From contig NZ_QJJM01000017.1 of assembly GCF_003201955.1 (NCBI RefSeq), positions 23,571 to 87,570 of the forward strand: a DNA stretch of 64,000 nucleotides, read 5' to 3'. The position numbers were made by a program, and so were the translations under genes. Source of the stretch: Blastomonas natatoria (lineage in GTDB: Bacteria; Pseudomonadota; Alphaproteobacteria; Sphingomonadales; Sphingomonadaceae). The notes beneath the pieces were generated by a model. The model was not told where the DNA came from, ran no database searches, and saw only the letters and a program-made list of their open reading frames with translations. Within the stretch, counting starts at the first letter, position 1. Every line of letters begins with the position of its first letter. Positions 30,928 to 41,200 of this stretch are shown piece by piece.

Positions 30928-33231
30928 GTGGCGGGCGCTCGCTCAGGCAAGGGGAAACCGGATCGCGCGGCAGCGGGCATGCCCAGCCGCGACGATATCC
31001 TCAAATTCCTGAGCGAGAGCCAGGATGAGGCGGGCAAGCGCGAAATCGCCAAGCATTTCCGACTAAAGGGCGCGGAGAAGATCGCGCTCAAGGCGCTGCT
31101 CAAGGACATGGCCGATGAAGGCCTGATCGACAGCAGCAAGGGCCGCGCCTTCCACAAGATGGGCGGCCTGCCCAAGGTCACCGTGCTCAAGGTGATCGAG
31201 GTCGAGGGCCGCGAGCTGATCGCGATCCCCGATAACTGGCAGGCCGAGGGCGTGCCGATGCCGCGCGTGCGCCTGTCCGAGCGTGGGCGTTCCGGCGCGC
31301 TCGCAGTAGGTGACCGGGTGCTCGCGCGCACCGAAGAGGCGGGCAGCGGCTATCGCGCCTTCGTCATGAAGAAGCTCCAGCGCGCGAGCGAGCAGCTGCT
31401 CGGCGTGGTCGAGAAAGGCGAGGGCCGCAAATTGTGGCTCAAGCCCGTCGACAAGCGCATCCGCCGCATGGTGCCGATATCCGATGCGGGCAATGCCGAG
31501 CCGGGCCAGCTGGTGCTCGCCGAGCAGCATGGCCAGCGCGACCGGGTGAGCGCGAAGGTCACCGAAGTCCTCGGCGAGCCGTTCGCCCCGCGCTCGTTCA
31601 GCCTGATCGCGATCCACAAATACGGCATACCGCACGATTTTCCGCCCGAGGCAATCGCAGAGGCAGAACGGGCCGCCAAGCTGCCCTTGTCCGCCGATCA
31701 TCGCGAGGACCTGAGGCACATTCCCATCGTCGCGATCGATCCGGTCGATGCGCGCGATCATGACGATGCGATCTGGGCGACGCCCGATGACGATCCGGCG
31801 AACGAAGGCGGTTTCCTAGCGATCGTCGCGATTGCTGATGTGAGCTTCTATGTCCGCCCCGGCGGCGCGATTGATCGCTCGGCGCGCAAACGGGGCAACA
31901 GCGTATATTTCCCCGATCGCGTGGTCCCGATGCTGCCCGAGGTCCTTTCGGCGGACATGTGTTCGCTGAAAGCGGGGCAGGACCGCGCAGCGATGGTCTG
32001 CCACTTGGTCATCGACAAGACGGGCAAGCTCAAAAGCTGGCGCTTTACCCGCGCGCTGGTGCGCCTCGCGGCCAATATCGCCTATGAGGACGCGCAGGCG
32101 GCGATCGATGGAGCGAAGCCGCATGACCTGACCGAAAATGTGCTCAGCCCCCTCTGGGCCTGCTGGAAGTTGCTGTTCAAGGCCCGCGAGGCGCGTGAGC
32201 CGCTCGACCTCGATCTGCCCGAGCGGCGGATCGTGCTTGATGAGGCAGGGCGCATCGTCAGCGTTGCGGTGCGCGAACGGCTCGATGCGCACCGGCTGGT
32301 CGAGGATTTCATGATCGCCGCCAATGTCGCCGCCGCCAAGGCGCTGGAGGCGAAAAAGGCACCCGTCGTGTACCGCGTTCATGAACCCCCCTCGCGCGAG
32401 AAGCTGGTCGCGCTGAAGGATTATCTCGGCACGTTCGATATCAGCTTCGCACTGGGTCAGGTGGTGCGGCCCGCAACCTTTAACGGCATCCTCGCCAAGG
32501 TCACCGACGAGACCGTCAAGCCGCTGGTGATGGAGCAGGTGCTGCGTAGCCAGACACAGGCCTATTATGGTCCGCGCAACATGGGTCATTTCGGTCTGTC
32601 CCTCGCCTCTTATGGGCATTTCACAAGCCCGATCCGCCGCTATGCCGATCTGTTGCTGCACCGCGCGCTGGTCGACGCCCATGGCCTGGAACAGCCGCCC
32701 GCACCAAAGCTCGACCTGCCGCCGACCACTGGCCTTGCCGAGCACGATGCTGCCTCGCTCGACCGCATCTGCGAGCTGATCAGCGGCTTCGAGCGGCGCG
32801 CGATGGAGGCCGAGCGCGAAACCGTCGATCGCTATGTCGCGGCGTTCCTTTCCACCAAGGTCGGCGAGATTCACAAGGTCCGCATCACGGGCGTCCAGAG
32901 CTTCGGCTTTTTTGCGACGATCGAGGAATTCGGCGGCGACGGTCTGGTTCCAGTCTCGACCCTGGGCGCGGAGCGCTTCTGGTATGACGAGGCATCACAG
33001 ACGCTGACCGGTGAAAGCAGCGGCGAGCGCTATGCGGTGGGACAGCGGCTCGAACTTCGGCTTGCCGAGGCCGATCCGGTCACTGGTGCGATCAAGTTCG
33101 AGCTGCCCGAGGGCGGAAACTACATGCCAGGCCCGCCGCCTCGGGGAAAAGGTCCCGGCCATCGCCCTGGCGGTCGCCCACCGATCAAGCGGCGCGGACG
33201 CCCTGCCAATATCCGACACCAGAGCCGCTGA
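30928..33231 (+). CDS. rnr: Ribonuclease R
   Basis: RNase R is a processive 3'-5' exoribonuclease that degrades structured RNA and takes part in rRNA quality control. The 767-residue protein has an N-terminal helix-turn-helix-like domain, cold-shock-type OB folds, the RNB catalytic domain with VAIDPVDARDHDDAIWA (magnesium-binding aspartates) and FTSPIRRYADLLLHR, then an S1 domain and a basic tail (RPPIKRRGRPANIRH). The start is a GTG at 30928, eight bases after proS; an ATG at 30979 is the alternative. The pairing with proS suggests co-transcription. Confidence 0.95.
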   Translation: MAGARSGKGKPDRAAAGMPSRDDILKFLSESQDEAGKREIAKHFRLKGAEKIALKALLKDMADEGLIDSSKGRAFHKMGGLPKVTVLKVIEVEGRELIAIPDNWQAEGVPMPRVRLSERGRSGALAVGDRVLARTEEAGSGYRAFVMKKLQRASEQLLGVVEKGEGRKLWLKPVDKRIRRMVPISDAGNAEPGQLVLAEQHGQRDRVSAKVTEVLGEPFAPRSFSLIAIHKYGIPHDFPPEAIAEAERAAKLPLSADHREDLRHIPIVAIDPVDARDHDDAIWATPDDDPANEGGFLAIVAIADVSFYVRPGGAIDRSARKRGNSVYFPDRVVPMLPEVLSADMCSLKAGQDRAAMVCHLVIDKTGKLKSWRFTRALVRLAANIAYEDAQAAIDGAKPHDLTENVLSPLWACWKLLFKAREAREPLDLDLPERRIVLDEAGRIVSVAVRERLDAHRLVEDFMIAANVAAAKALEAKKAPVVYRVHEPPSREKLVALKDYLGTFDISFALGQVVRPATFNGILAKVTDETVKPLVMEQVLRSQTQAYYGPRNMGHFGLSLASYGHFTSPIRRYADLLLHRALVDAHGLEQPPAPKLDLPPTTGLAEHDAASLDRICELISGFERRAMEAERETVDRYVAAFLSTKVGEIHKVRITGVQSFGFFATIEEFGGDGLVPVSTLGAERFWYDEASQTLTGESSGERYAVGQRLELRLAEADPVTGAIKFELPEGGNYMPGPPPRGKGPGHRPGGRPPIKRRGRPANIRHQSR

Positions 33232-33236
33232 GCGGA

Positions 33237-33692
33237 TCAGGACATCCGGTCGATTTCCTCGTCGGAAAGCCCGCCAGGCACGATGGTGACCGGGCAGGGC
33301 AGGGCGCCTGCATCGGCTCCGGCAAAATGGGTGATCAGCGGGCCCGGTGCGCCAGTCGCAGCGGCTCCCAGCACCAGCATGGCGAGATCTGGGCATTCCT
33401 GCATATAATTGCGAATCTCTTTGGTGGCATCGCCCATGCGCACGGTGATCATCGGGCGCTGGCCCATGTCCTCGAACAACGCACCAGCGGCATCGGTGAC
33501 CAGAGCCTCCGCGCGGCTGCGGGCCTCATCCTCGATCGTAGCCTGCACGCCGCCCCAGGCGACGAAATCCTGTTTGGGCACCAGCGCCAGAATATGCACC
33601 TGCCCGCCGGTATGCTGCGCGCGGCGTGAGGCGAAGCGCAGCGCGGTCAGCGCCTCGCTCGTCTCATCCATGATGACCAGATATACCCGCAT
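33237..33692 (-). CDS. Universal stress protein (UspA family)
   Basis: The 151-residue protein has the Usp fold: MRVYLVIMDETSEALTALRFA at the start, a nucleotide-binding-like loop region with DLAMLVLGAAATGAPGPL near the C-terminus, and a final CPVTIVPGGLSDE. The exact G-2x-G-9x-G(S/T) ATP motif is not clearly kept, so ATP binding is uncertain. The start at 33692 is preferred to an upstream in-frame ATG because the Usp strand 1 begins there. It is convergent with rnr (6-base gap) and divergent from pdhC. Confidence 0.85.
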   Translation of the reverse strand: MRVYLVIMDETSEALTALRFASRRAQHTGGQVHILALVPKQDFVAWGGVQATIEDEARSRAEALVTDAAGALFEDMGQRPMITVRMGDATKEIRNYMQECPDLAMLVLGAAATGAPGPLITHFAGADAGALPCPVTIVPGGLSDEEIDRMS

Positions 33693-33824
33693 TTCTTTGC
33701 TGCCCCGTTTGCTGCGCGGCAGACTGCGCCAAAATGATAGGTGTGGCAAGGGTCTGCCCCCTTGACCCTACGGCTTGAAGCGTCGAGAACGGCGCCGGTC
33801 ACTGAATCGGGGGAAAAACACCCA

Positions 33825-35126
33825 ATGCCTATCAATCTGAAAATGCCCGCCCTCTCGCCGACGATGGAGGAAGGCACATTGGCCAAATGGCTGGTCAAGG
33901 AGGGCGATACGGTCGCATCCGGCGACTTGCTGGCCGAGATCGAAACCGACAAGGCAACCATGGAATTCGAGGCGGTGGACGAAGGCGTGGTCGCCAAGAT
34001 CCTTATCCCCGCTGGCACTGACAATGTGAAGGTGGGCGAGGTCATCGCGATCATCGCGGGTGAGGGCGAAGACGTGAGCGATGTGCCGGCTGCTGCGGCA
34101 CCCGCACCGGCACCGACGCCTGCTCCCGCCCCCGAAGCCAAAGTTGAGGGTGCTCCTGCTCCTGCTCCTGCTCCTGCGCCCAGCCCTGCACCGGCTGCTG
34201 CATCGAGCGACGATCGCATCAAGGCCAGCCCGCTCGCCAAGCGCATTGCCGCGGCCAAGGGCATCGATCTTGCGACTGTCAAGGGCACCGGCCCCGGTGG
34301 CCGCATTGTCAAGGCCGATGTCGAGGACGCCAGGCCCGGACAGGCCAGCGCGGGTGCCTCGCAGGCCGCCGCCGCTCCTGCCGCCAGTGCGCCGACGCCT
34401 GCGCCCGCTGCTGCGCCCGCACCGTTCACCACCGATATTCCGCACGAGGCGAGCAAGCTCTCCAACATGCGCAAGACGATCGCGCGCCGCCTGACCGAGG
34501 CGAAGCAGACGATCCCGCACATCTATCTCACCGTCGATGTTCAGCTCGACAAGCTGCTCAAGCTGCGCGCCGAGCTCAACAAGGCGCTGGAAGCGCAAGG
34601 CGTGAAGCTGTCGGTCAACGACCTGCTGATCAAGGCGCTCGCCAAGAGCCTGATCCAGGTTCCCAAGTGCAACGTCACCTTCGCGGGCGACCAGCTCATC
34701 AGCTACAGCCGAGCCGACATTTCGGTTGCAGTCAGCACGCCTGCGGGCCTGATCACCCCGATCATCGTGGGCGCGGAAACCAAGGCCGTCGGCGCGATCT
34801 CGACGGAGATGAAGGAACTGGCCGGACGCGCCAAGGACGGCAAGCTCCAGCCGCACGAATATCAGGGCGGCACCGCCAGCCTTTCGAACATGGGCATGTT
34901 CGGCATCAAGCATTTCGAGGCGGTCATCAACCCGCCCCAGGGCATGATCATGGCGATCGGCGCGGGCGAGAAGCGACCCTATATCGTGGATGACGCGCTT
35001 GGCATCGCTACCGTCATGAGCGCCACCGGTAGCTTCGACCACCGCGCCATCGACGGCGCCGATGGCGCGCAACTGATGGCGGCGTTCAAGGAGCTGTGCG
35101 AAAACCCGCTGGGGATGCTGGCTTAG
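33825..35126 (+). CDS. pdhC: Pyruvate dehydrogenase E2, dihydrolipoamide acetyltransferase
   Basis: E2 is the core of the pyruvate dehydrogenase complex and transfers acetyl groups from lipoamide to CoA. The 433-residue protein has one lipoyl domain with the lipoyl-lysine in [15 protein letters not shown], an Ala/Pro-rich linker (about 82-123), a peripheral-subunit binding domain ([20 protein letters not shown]), a second Ala/Pro linker, and the catalytic domain with the [12 protein letters not shown] active site. The start at ATG 33825 begins [17 protein letters not shown], typical of pyruvate rather than oxoglutarate E2. Its E3 partner lpdA is downstream; the E1 genes are not in this window. 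Confidence 0.94.
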   Translation: MPINLKMPALSPTMEEGTLAKWLVKEGDTVASGDLLAEIETDKATMEFEAVDEGVVAKILIPAGTDNVKVGEVIAIIAGEGEDVSDVPAAAAPAPAPTPAPAPEAKVEGAPAPAPAPAPSPAPAAASSDDRIKASPLAKRIAAAKGIDLATVKGTGPGGRIVKADVEDARPGQASAGASQAAAAPAASAPTPAPAAAPAPFTTDIPHEASKLSNMRKTIARRLTEAKQTIPHIYLTVDVQLDKLLKLRAELNKALEAQGVKLSVNDLLIKALAKSLIQVPKCNVTFAGDQLISYSRADISVAVSTPAGLITPIIVGAETKAVGAISTEMKELAGRAKDGKLQPHEYQGGTASLSNMGMFGIKHFEAVINPPQGMIMAIGAGEKRPYIVDDALGIATVMSATGSFDHRAIDGADGAQLMAAFKELCENPLGMLA

Positions 35127-35157
35127 TTGAATTCGCAGATTGAGTCCGGCCTGATAG

Positions 35158-35196
35158 CCCCTCTCCCCTTGCGGGAGAGGGGTTGGGGAGAGGGGG
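35158..35196 (+). repeat. Left 39-bp inverted repeat of the DUF559 cassette
   Basis: This 39-base element, with hairpin core CCCCTCTCCC-N5-GGAGAGGGG and tail TTGGGGAGAGGGGG, is the exact reverse complement of 35571-35609. Its last base abuts the nuclease ATG, so the purine-rich GGGGAGAGGGGG tail is in Shine-Dalgarno position. It starts 31 bases after the pdhC stop. Confidence 0.92.
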
Positions 35197-35640
35197 ATGC
35201 GAGACAGGCGCAATACTGGCCAACGCCATTTCCTCCGTGCCCGTGCGAAGGCCATGCGCAGTGAACCGACCGATGCGGAACTCAAGCTCTGGCAGATTCT
35301 CCGCGGCAAACGCCTGTCAGGTTACAAGTTCAAGCGCCAGGTTCGGATTGATCGCTACATTGCGGATTTTGTGTGCTTCCAGCACCGCCTGATCATCGAA
35401 GCGGACGGCTCTCAGCATGTGGAGAGCGAGCACGACATCAGACGCGATGCTTATCTGCGAGATCAGGGCTTTCAGGTCATGCGGTTCTCGAACTATGACA
35501 TTCTCACCAACGATGAAGGTGTGGGCGAGATGATTTTGGCAATGCTTCTGAAAAATGAGGTTGGCGCAGGCCCCCTCTCCCCAACCCCTCTCCCGCAAGG
35601 GGAGAGGGGCCATAATGGCGCTGACGGCACTGCAATATGA
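35197..35640 (+). CDS. DUF559 family endonuclease-like protein
   Basis: The 147-residue protein belongs to the DUF559/Vsr-like PD-(D/E)xK group. Visible elements are SEPTDAELKLWQILRGKRL, FKRQVRIDRYIADFVC with the first acidic residue, LIIEADGSQH with the second, and GFQVMRFSNYDILTN. Its biological role is unknown. Exact 39-bp inverted repeats bracket it. The left copy ends at the base before the ATG and offers the only nearby ribosome binding site; the right copy supplies the terminal codons (PLSPTPLPQGERGH). An inner ATG at 35254 would delete the conserved helix before SEPTDAE, so 35197 is kept. It interrupts the pdhC-lpdA region and overlaps the next gene by 4 bases. Confidence 0.85.
   Translation: MRDRRNTGQRHFLRARAKAMRSEPTDAELKLWQILRGKRLSGYKFKRQVRIDRYIADFVCFQHRLIIEADGSQHVESEHDIRRDAYLRDQGFQVMRFSNYDILTNDEGVGEMILAMLLKNEVGAGPLSPTPLPQGERGHNGADGTAI
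35571..35609 (+). repeat. Right 39-bp inverted repeat of the DUF559 cassette
   Basis: This is the exact reverse complement of 35158-35196. It lies inside the 3' end of the nuclease frame and encodes most of its last residues. It ends 27 bases before the next gene's start codon. Confidence 0.92.
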
Positions 35641-36077
35641 CCATCCTCACCTTCCTCCTCCGCCGCTTGCTCCTCCCCACCTGCATCGCGACGCTCGCCA
35701 GCCGGTTCGTGTTCACGCTGTTCCAGGAAGGCTCGGCGGACCTCGGCGACATGTTCGTCGGTACCGAGGATGCCTATTACACTTTCATCATGGTGTTTGC
35801 CGTGCTGCTCTGCATGACTGCGGTCGCCTGTGCGCTCGATCGCAGCCGCGCGCCTTCGTGGCTGCGCGTGCCGCTGCTGCTTGGCGTGGCGGCGGAGAGC
35901 GGTTTTCTGCTCGTGCTGTGGCTGACCGAAGTGGTCGCCTATGCCGAGCTCGCCTATGCGCCTGCGGTCGCGGCGGGCCTGGTGTGGATGCTGTGCAATC
36001 TCGACCTGCTCAAGCGCGGCCCGAAAAAGATTTCCTCCCCCTCCGACGGCCCGTCTGCGGGCCTGTCACCCAACTAA
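35637..36077 (+). CDS. Unknown four-span inner-membrane protein
   Basis: The 146-residue protein has a basic N-terminus followed by about four hydrophobic segments (about 6-28, 48-66, 78-97, 103-124) and a polar tail (KRGPKKISSPSD). I do not recognise a family. Its ATG overlaps the stop of the DUF559 gene (ATGA), and lpdA starts 24 bases after its stop, so it sits inside the pdhC-lpdA transcription unit. The sequence lies outside the inverted repeats and was probably the original neighbour of pdhC before the cassette arrived. The function is unknown. Confidence 0.7.
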   Translation: MTILTFLLRRLLLPTCIATLASRFVFTLFQEGSADLGDMFVGTEDAYYTFIMVFAVLLCMTAVACALDRSRAPSWLRVPLLLGVAAESGFLLVLWLTEVVAYAELAYAPAVAAGLVWMLCNLDLLKRGPKKISSPSDGPSAGLSPN

Positions 36078-36101
36078 GAACCGGAAAGAAAGAGACCGCC
36101 C

Positions 36102-37496
36102 ATGGCTGAAACATTCGACCTCATCGTGTTGGGCTCGGGCCCTGGTGGCTATGTCAGCGCGATCCGCGCGGCGCAGCTCGGCCTGAAAACCGCGATCGTC
36201 GAGCGCGAGCGGCTGGGCGGCATATGCCTCAACTGGGGCTGCATCCCCACAAAGGCGCTGCTGCGCACCTCGGAAATCTTCCATTACATGAGCCATGCGG
36301 GCAACTACGGCCTCACCGCCGAGAAAGTGGGCTTCGAGCTCGAGAAGATCGTCGCGCGCAGCCGCGCGGTCTCGGGCCAGCTCAATGCGGGCGTCAAGGG
36401 CCTGATGAAGAAGAACAAGATCACCGTGGTCGAAGGCACCGGCAAGCTGACCGGCAAGGGCAGGATGACCGTGACCCAGGGTGATCAGGTGCGCGAACTG
36501 GAGGCCAAGGAGATCATCGTCGCGACCGGCGCGCGAGCGCGCGACCTGCCGTTCGCCAAGGCCGATGGCAAGACAATCTGGACCTATCGCCACGCGATGA
36601 CCCCGACCGAAATGCCCAGCAAGCTGCTGGTCATCGGTTCGGGCGCGATCGGCGTCGAGTTCGCCAGCTTCTATAGCGACATGGGCGCGGAGGTCACCAT
36701 CGTCGAGATGCTCGATCGCATCCTGCCGGTGGAGGACGCCGATGTCAGCACGTTCATGGAAAAGGCGCTGAAGAAGCAGGGCATGAACATCCTCACCGGC
36801 GCGGGCGTCGAGGCGCTGACTAGCGACGGCAAAGGTGTGAAGGCCAAGATCAAGACGAAGGACGGCAAGAGCGAGGAGCACAGCTTCAGCCATGCGATCG
36901 TTGCGATCGGCATCGTTCCCAATACCGAGGATATCGGGCTGGAAGCGCTCGGCGTGAAGACCGAACGCGGCCATATCGTCGTCGACGGCTTCGGCCAGAC
37001 CAATGTGCCGGGCATCCGCGCGATCGGCGATGTCACCGGCCCGCCCTGGCTGGCGCACAAGGCGAGCCATGAGGGCATCATCGCGGTCGAACATATCGCG
37101 GGCAAGAACCCGCATCCGTTCGAGACCTGGAACATCCCCGGCTGCACCTATTCGCGCCCGCAGGTCGCCAGCGTCGGCCTCACCGAAGCGAAGGCCAAGG
37201 AAGCGGGCCACGAGGTCAAGGTCGGCAATTTCCCCTTTATCGGCAACGGCAAGGCGATCGCGCTGGGCGAGGCCGAGGGCTTCATCAAGACCGTGTTCGA
37301 CGCCAGGACCGGCGAACTGCTGGGCGCGCACATGATCGGCGCGGAAGTGACCGAACTGATCCAGGGCTATGTCATCGCCCGCCAGCTCGAGACGACCGAG
37401 GAAGAGCTGATGCACACGGTCTTCGCGCACCCGACGCTGAGCGAGATGATGCACGAAGGCGTGTTGTCCGCTTATGGGCGGGCGATCCATTTTTGA
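36102..37496 (+). CDS. lpdA: Dihydrolipoyl dehydrogenase (E3)
   Basis: E3 reoxidises lipoamide on E2 with FAD and NAD+. The 464-residue protein has GSGPGGYVSAIRAAQLG (FAD), the redox disulfide GGICLNWGCIPTKALL, the NAD-binding GSGAIGVEFASFY, the second FAD motif RAIGDVTGPPWLAHKA and the active-site HPTLSEMMHE. Context with pdhC supports the pyruvate dehydrogenase complex, although such E3s often serve several complexes. It is followed by a strong hairpin terminator. Confidence 0.95.
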   Translation: MAETFDLIVLGSGPGGYVSAIRAAQLGLKTAIVERERLGGICLNWGCIPTKALLRTSEIFHYMSHAGNYGLTAEKVGFELEKIVARSRAVSGQLNAGVKGLMKKNKITVVEGTGKLTGKGRMTVTQGDQVRELEAKEIIVATGARARDLPFAKADGKTIWTYRHAMTPTEMPSKLLVIGSGAIGVEFASFYSDMGAEVTIVEMLDRILPVEDADVSTFMEKALKKQGMNILTGAGVEALTSDGKGVKAKIKTKDGKSEEHSFSHAIVAIGIVPNTEDIGLEALGVKTERGHIVVDGFGQTNVPGIRAIGDVTGPPWLAHKASHEGIIAVEHIAGKNPHPFETWNIPGCTYSRPQVASVGLTEAKAKEAGHEVKVGNFPFIGNGKAIALGEAEGFIKTVFDARTGELLGAHMIGAEVTELIQGYVIARQLETTEEELMHTVFAHPTLSEMMHEGVLSAYGRAIHF

Positions 37497-37509
37497 CCCT
37501 GGCAAAGAC

Positions 37510-37540
37510 GGTGCGCTGCCCGCGCGGCGCACCATCTTTT
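37510..37540 (+). terminator. Rho-independent terminator after lpdA
   Basis: Stem GGTGCGC (37510-37516) pairs with GCGCACC (37527-37533) around a GC-rich loop and is followed by ATCTTTT. It begins 13 bases past the lpdA stop and closes the pdhC-lpdA transcription unit. Confidence 0.75.
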
Positions 37541-37546
37541 GTCACC

Positions 37547-38326
37547 TCACCCCACCGTAACCCCCACCACGACCCACTTACCACCCTCGCGATCTAGCGT
37601 CACCGTTTCCACCGCCTCGGCCTTGTTCGCATAAACCGTGCGGAACTTGACGACCTCGTAACCGGCGGGCGGGGCGGGGAGGTTTTCCTGGCTCAGCAGC
37701 GTGCGCGAGAGCGCCTTGCCGTGGCGGGCGTGGACCTGTTCGGACACGTCGGTCCAGACCTGAAGTGTATTGAGCTTGCGGAACGCGCTGCCAGTAGCGG
37801 CGTAGCTTTCCTCCCATTTCTTCGCTTCGACTAGCGCAAGGAACTGGCGGGCGGCATCCACCACCTGCTGGTTGGTCGCCTGTTCGCCAACCTGTGCGGA
37901 AGCGTCGGCGCTGGCGGTGGTTGCGGTCATCAGGGGCAGGGCGGCAAAGGCCATCAGGCCAAGGGCGAGGGTCATGGCAAAAGCTCCTATCATCAGGGCG
38001 GAACGCCGGGCTGGCGCGCCGACGCCGGGTTGCGGCGTGGAGCCCTGATCGCCCCTTGCGGCTGGCAAGGCTTCCCCGATTTCCCTGTCCCCAAGACTTT
38101 GGGGGGGTGTAGCGCCTTCCGCCTGGTGCAGCAGGCGCGCGGCCTCACGGCTGCTCGACACCGCCATCTTGCGCCGCGCCTCGCGCAGCCGCTCGTTGAT
38201 CGTGTGCACCGAAAGGTCGAGTTCGCGCGCGATCGACTTGGCGTCATGCCCGCTTACGATCAGGCGCAGCGTCTGCTTTTCCTTTTCGGTCAGCGACCAG
38301 AGCGCAGGGGAGGCGGGGTTGCTCAT
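37547..38326 (-). CDS. Membrane-bound LuxR-type HTH regulator with extracytoplasmic DUF4019 domain
   Basis: The 259-residue protein has a LuxR/GerE-type helix-turn-helix at about 10-70 (LTEKEKQTLRLIVSGHDAKS then VHTINERLREARRKM), a flexible Pro/Gly linker, one transmembrane helix at about 109-131, and a C-terminal domain of about 105 residues resembling DUF4019 (VVDAARQFLALVEAKKWEES). The likely topology is DNA-binding domain inside and DUF4019 domain in the periplasm, like ToxR/CadC one-component regulators but with a LuxR-type head. The start at 38326 is the only good ATG. The target genes and signal are unknown; it faces an amidohydrolase gene across 164 bases. Confidence 0.82.
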   Translation of the reverse strand: MSNPASPALWSLTEKEKQTLRLIVSGHDAKSIARELDLSVHTINERLREARRKMAVSSSREAARLLHQAEGATPPQSLGDREIGEALPAARGDQGSTPQPGVGAPARRSALMIGAFAMTLALGLMAFAALPLMTATTASADASAQVGEQATNQQVVDAARQFLALVEAKKWEESYAATGSAFRKLNTLQVWTDVSEQVHARHGKALSRTLLSQENLPAPPAGYEVVKFRTVYANKAEAVETVTLDREGGKWVVVGVTVG

Positions 38327-38490
38327 GACCCCGTCAATCTAGGCCGCACACCCAAGGCCAGCCACCCCAAATAATTTGTAGGCGCATGGCGGCACGCGGT
38401 TTTGCTTGCCAGCAGGTGCAACGCGCTGCAATTCATGGCGAAAGTTCGATCAGGCAGCGCCAGCGACCGGCGCGGTGAAGGGGGTTCAGC

Positions 38491-39780
38491 ATGAAAACAC
38501 TGGCTTTAGTTTCGGTAATTGCGCTCGCGCTCGGCATGGCACCGGCGGCAATCGCGCAGGATGCGCCGCAGCGTACCGTCATCACCGCCGCCAAAATGGT
38601 CGATGTCGTCACCGGCAAGGTCACCGAGTACCCCGCGATCTTCACCGAGAACGGTCGCATCACCTCCATTGCCGATGCGCGCACCGTGCGATGGGGGGCG
38701 GACGTCCAGCACATCGACCTTTCGGGCAAGACCCTGCTGCCCGGATTGATCGACATGCACGTCCATCTGGACAGCTCGCCCACTTATGGAGGCTATAACA
38801 ACCTGCAGTTCACCGACCGGTTCTGGAGCTTCGTCGCCGCGTCGAATGCCCGCGCGATGCTCGAAGCCGGGTTCACCACCGTCCGCAATGTCGGGTCGGA
38901 GGGCTATAACGATGTCGCGCTCAAGCAGGCGATCGGCGAGGGCTGGGCTGTCGGGCCGCGCATCGTGCCGGCTGCGCACGCGCTCGGAGCAACCGGTGGG
39001 CATTGCGACCAGACCTATCTGCCGCCCTCGTTCGCAGCGAAATCGCCCGCGGTCGGCGATGGCCCGACCGAGCTGCGCCAGAAGGTGCGCGAGCAGCGCA
39101 AATATGGGGCTGAGGTGATCAAGGTCTGCGCCACCGGAGGCGTATTCTCGCGCAACACCGAGCCGGGCCAGCAGCAGCTTTCCGAAGAGGAATTGCGCGC
39201 GATTGCCGACGAGGCGCATCAATGGGGCCTGCGCGTGGCGGCTCATGCGCATGGCGCGGCAGGGATCAAGGCCGCAATCCGCGCCGGTATCGACACGATC
39301 GAGCATGCCAGCCTGGTCGATGACGAAGGCATTCGTCTGGCTGCAGAGCGCAAGCAGCCGGTGTGGTTCTCGATGGACATTTTCAACACCGATTACACCC
39401 AGGCCGAAGGCGCGAAGAATGGCGTGATGGAAGACAATCTGCGCAAGGACCGCGAAGTGGCGCAGATCCAGCGCGACAATTTCCGCAAGGCGCACCGGGC
39501 GGGCGTGAAGATGGTGTTCGGTAGCGATGCCGGGGTCATGCCGCATGCGACCGCCGGAGGTCAGTTCAAGGTCATGGTGGACTATGGCATGACCCCGCTT
39601 GAGGCGATCCGTGCTGCGACGCTGAATGCGGCCGAAGCGCTCGGCAAGGCGCAGGAAGTGGGGGCAATCGCTCCAGGCCGCTATGCCGATATCATCGCGG
39701 TCGATGGCGACCCGCTGGCCGATGTACGCGAGCTCGAAAACGTCGATGCGGTGGTGCAGGGCGGTGTTCGAATTCGCTGA
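38491..39780 (+). CDS. Exported metal-dependent amidohydrolase (imidazolonepropionase/prolidase-like)
   Basis: The 429-residue protein has a signal sequence (1-22, ALGMAPAAIAQ) and an amidohydrolase-superfamily TIM barrel. Metal-site features are DMHVHLD (about 88-94), the KVCATGG strand with a probable bridging lysine, VAAHAHG, IEHASLVDD and FGSDAGVMPHA. This subfamily includes periplasmic Xaa-Pro dipeptidases and similar N-acyl amino acid hydrolases. Neighbouring proline iminopeptidase makes a proline-peptide role attractive but unproven. The start is at ATG 38491, 164 bases from the divergent regulator. Confidence 0.88.
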   Translation: MKTLALVSVIALALGMAPAAIAQDAPQRTVITAAKMVDVVTGKVTEYPAIFTENGRITSIADARTVRWGADVQHIDLSGKTLLPGLIDMHVHLDSSPTYGGYNNLQFTDRFWSFVAASNARAMLEAGFTTVRNVGSEGYNDVALKQAIGEGWAVGPRIVPAAHALGATGGHCDQTYLPPSFAAKSPAVGDGPTELRQKVREQRKYGAEVIKVCATGGVFSRNTEPGQQQLSEEELRAIADEAHQWGLRVAAHAHGAAGIKAAIRAGIDTIEHASLVDDEGIRLAAERKQPVWFSMDIFNTDYTQAEGAKNGVMEDNLRKDREVAQIQRDNFRKAHRAGVKMVFGSDAGVMPHATAGGQFKVMVDYGMTPLEAIRAATLNAAEALGKAQEVGAIAPGRYADIIAVDGDPLADVRELENVDAVVQGGVRIR

Positions 39781-39881
39781 GATTATGCGGTAAATTGCCG
39801 CAACACTGACGCAAATCCGCTTCCACGCCTGCAAGCGGAGTGCTAATTGCTGCGCACAATCTGCTTTCTGGGGAGAAGAGC

Positions 39882-41182
<1,301 letters not shown>

Positions 41183-41200
41183 GCGCTTGCCCGCGCAGTC

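Noticed and set aside
34081..34450. Ala/Pro-rich low-complexity repeats as a possible separate tandem repeat locus
   Set aside because: They encode the flexible linkers of the E2 protein and stay in frame with it.
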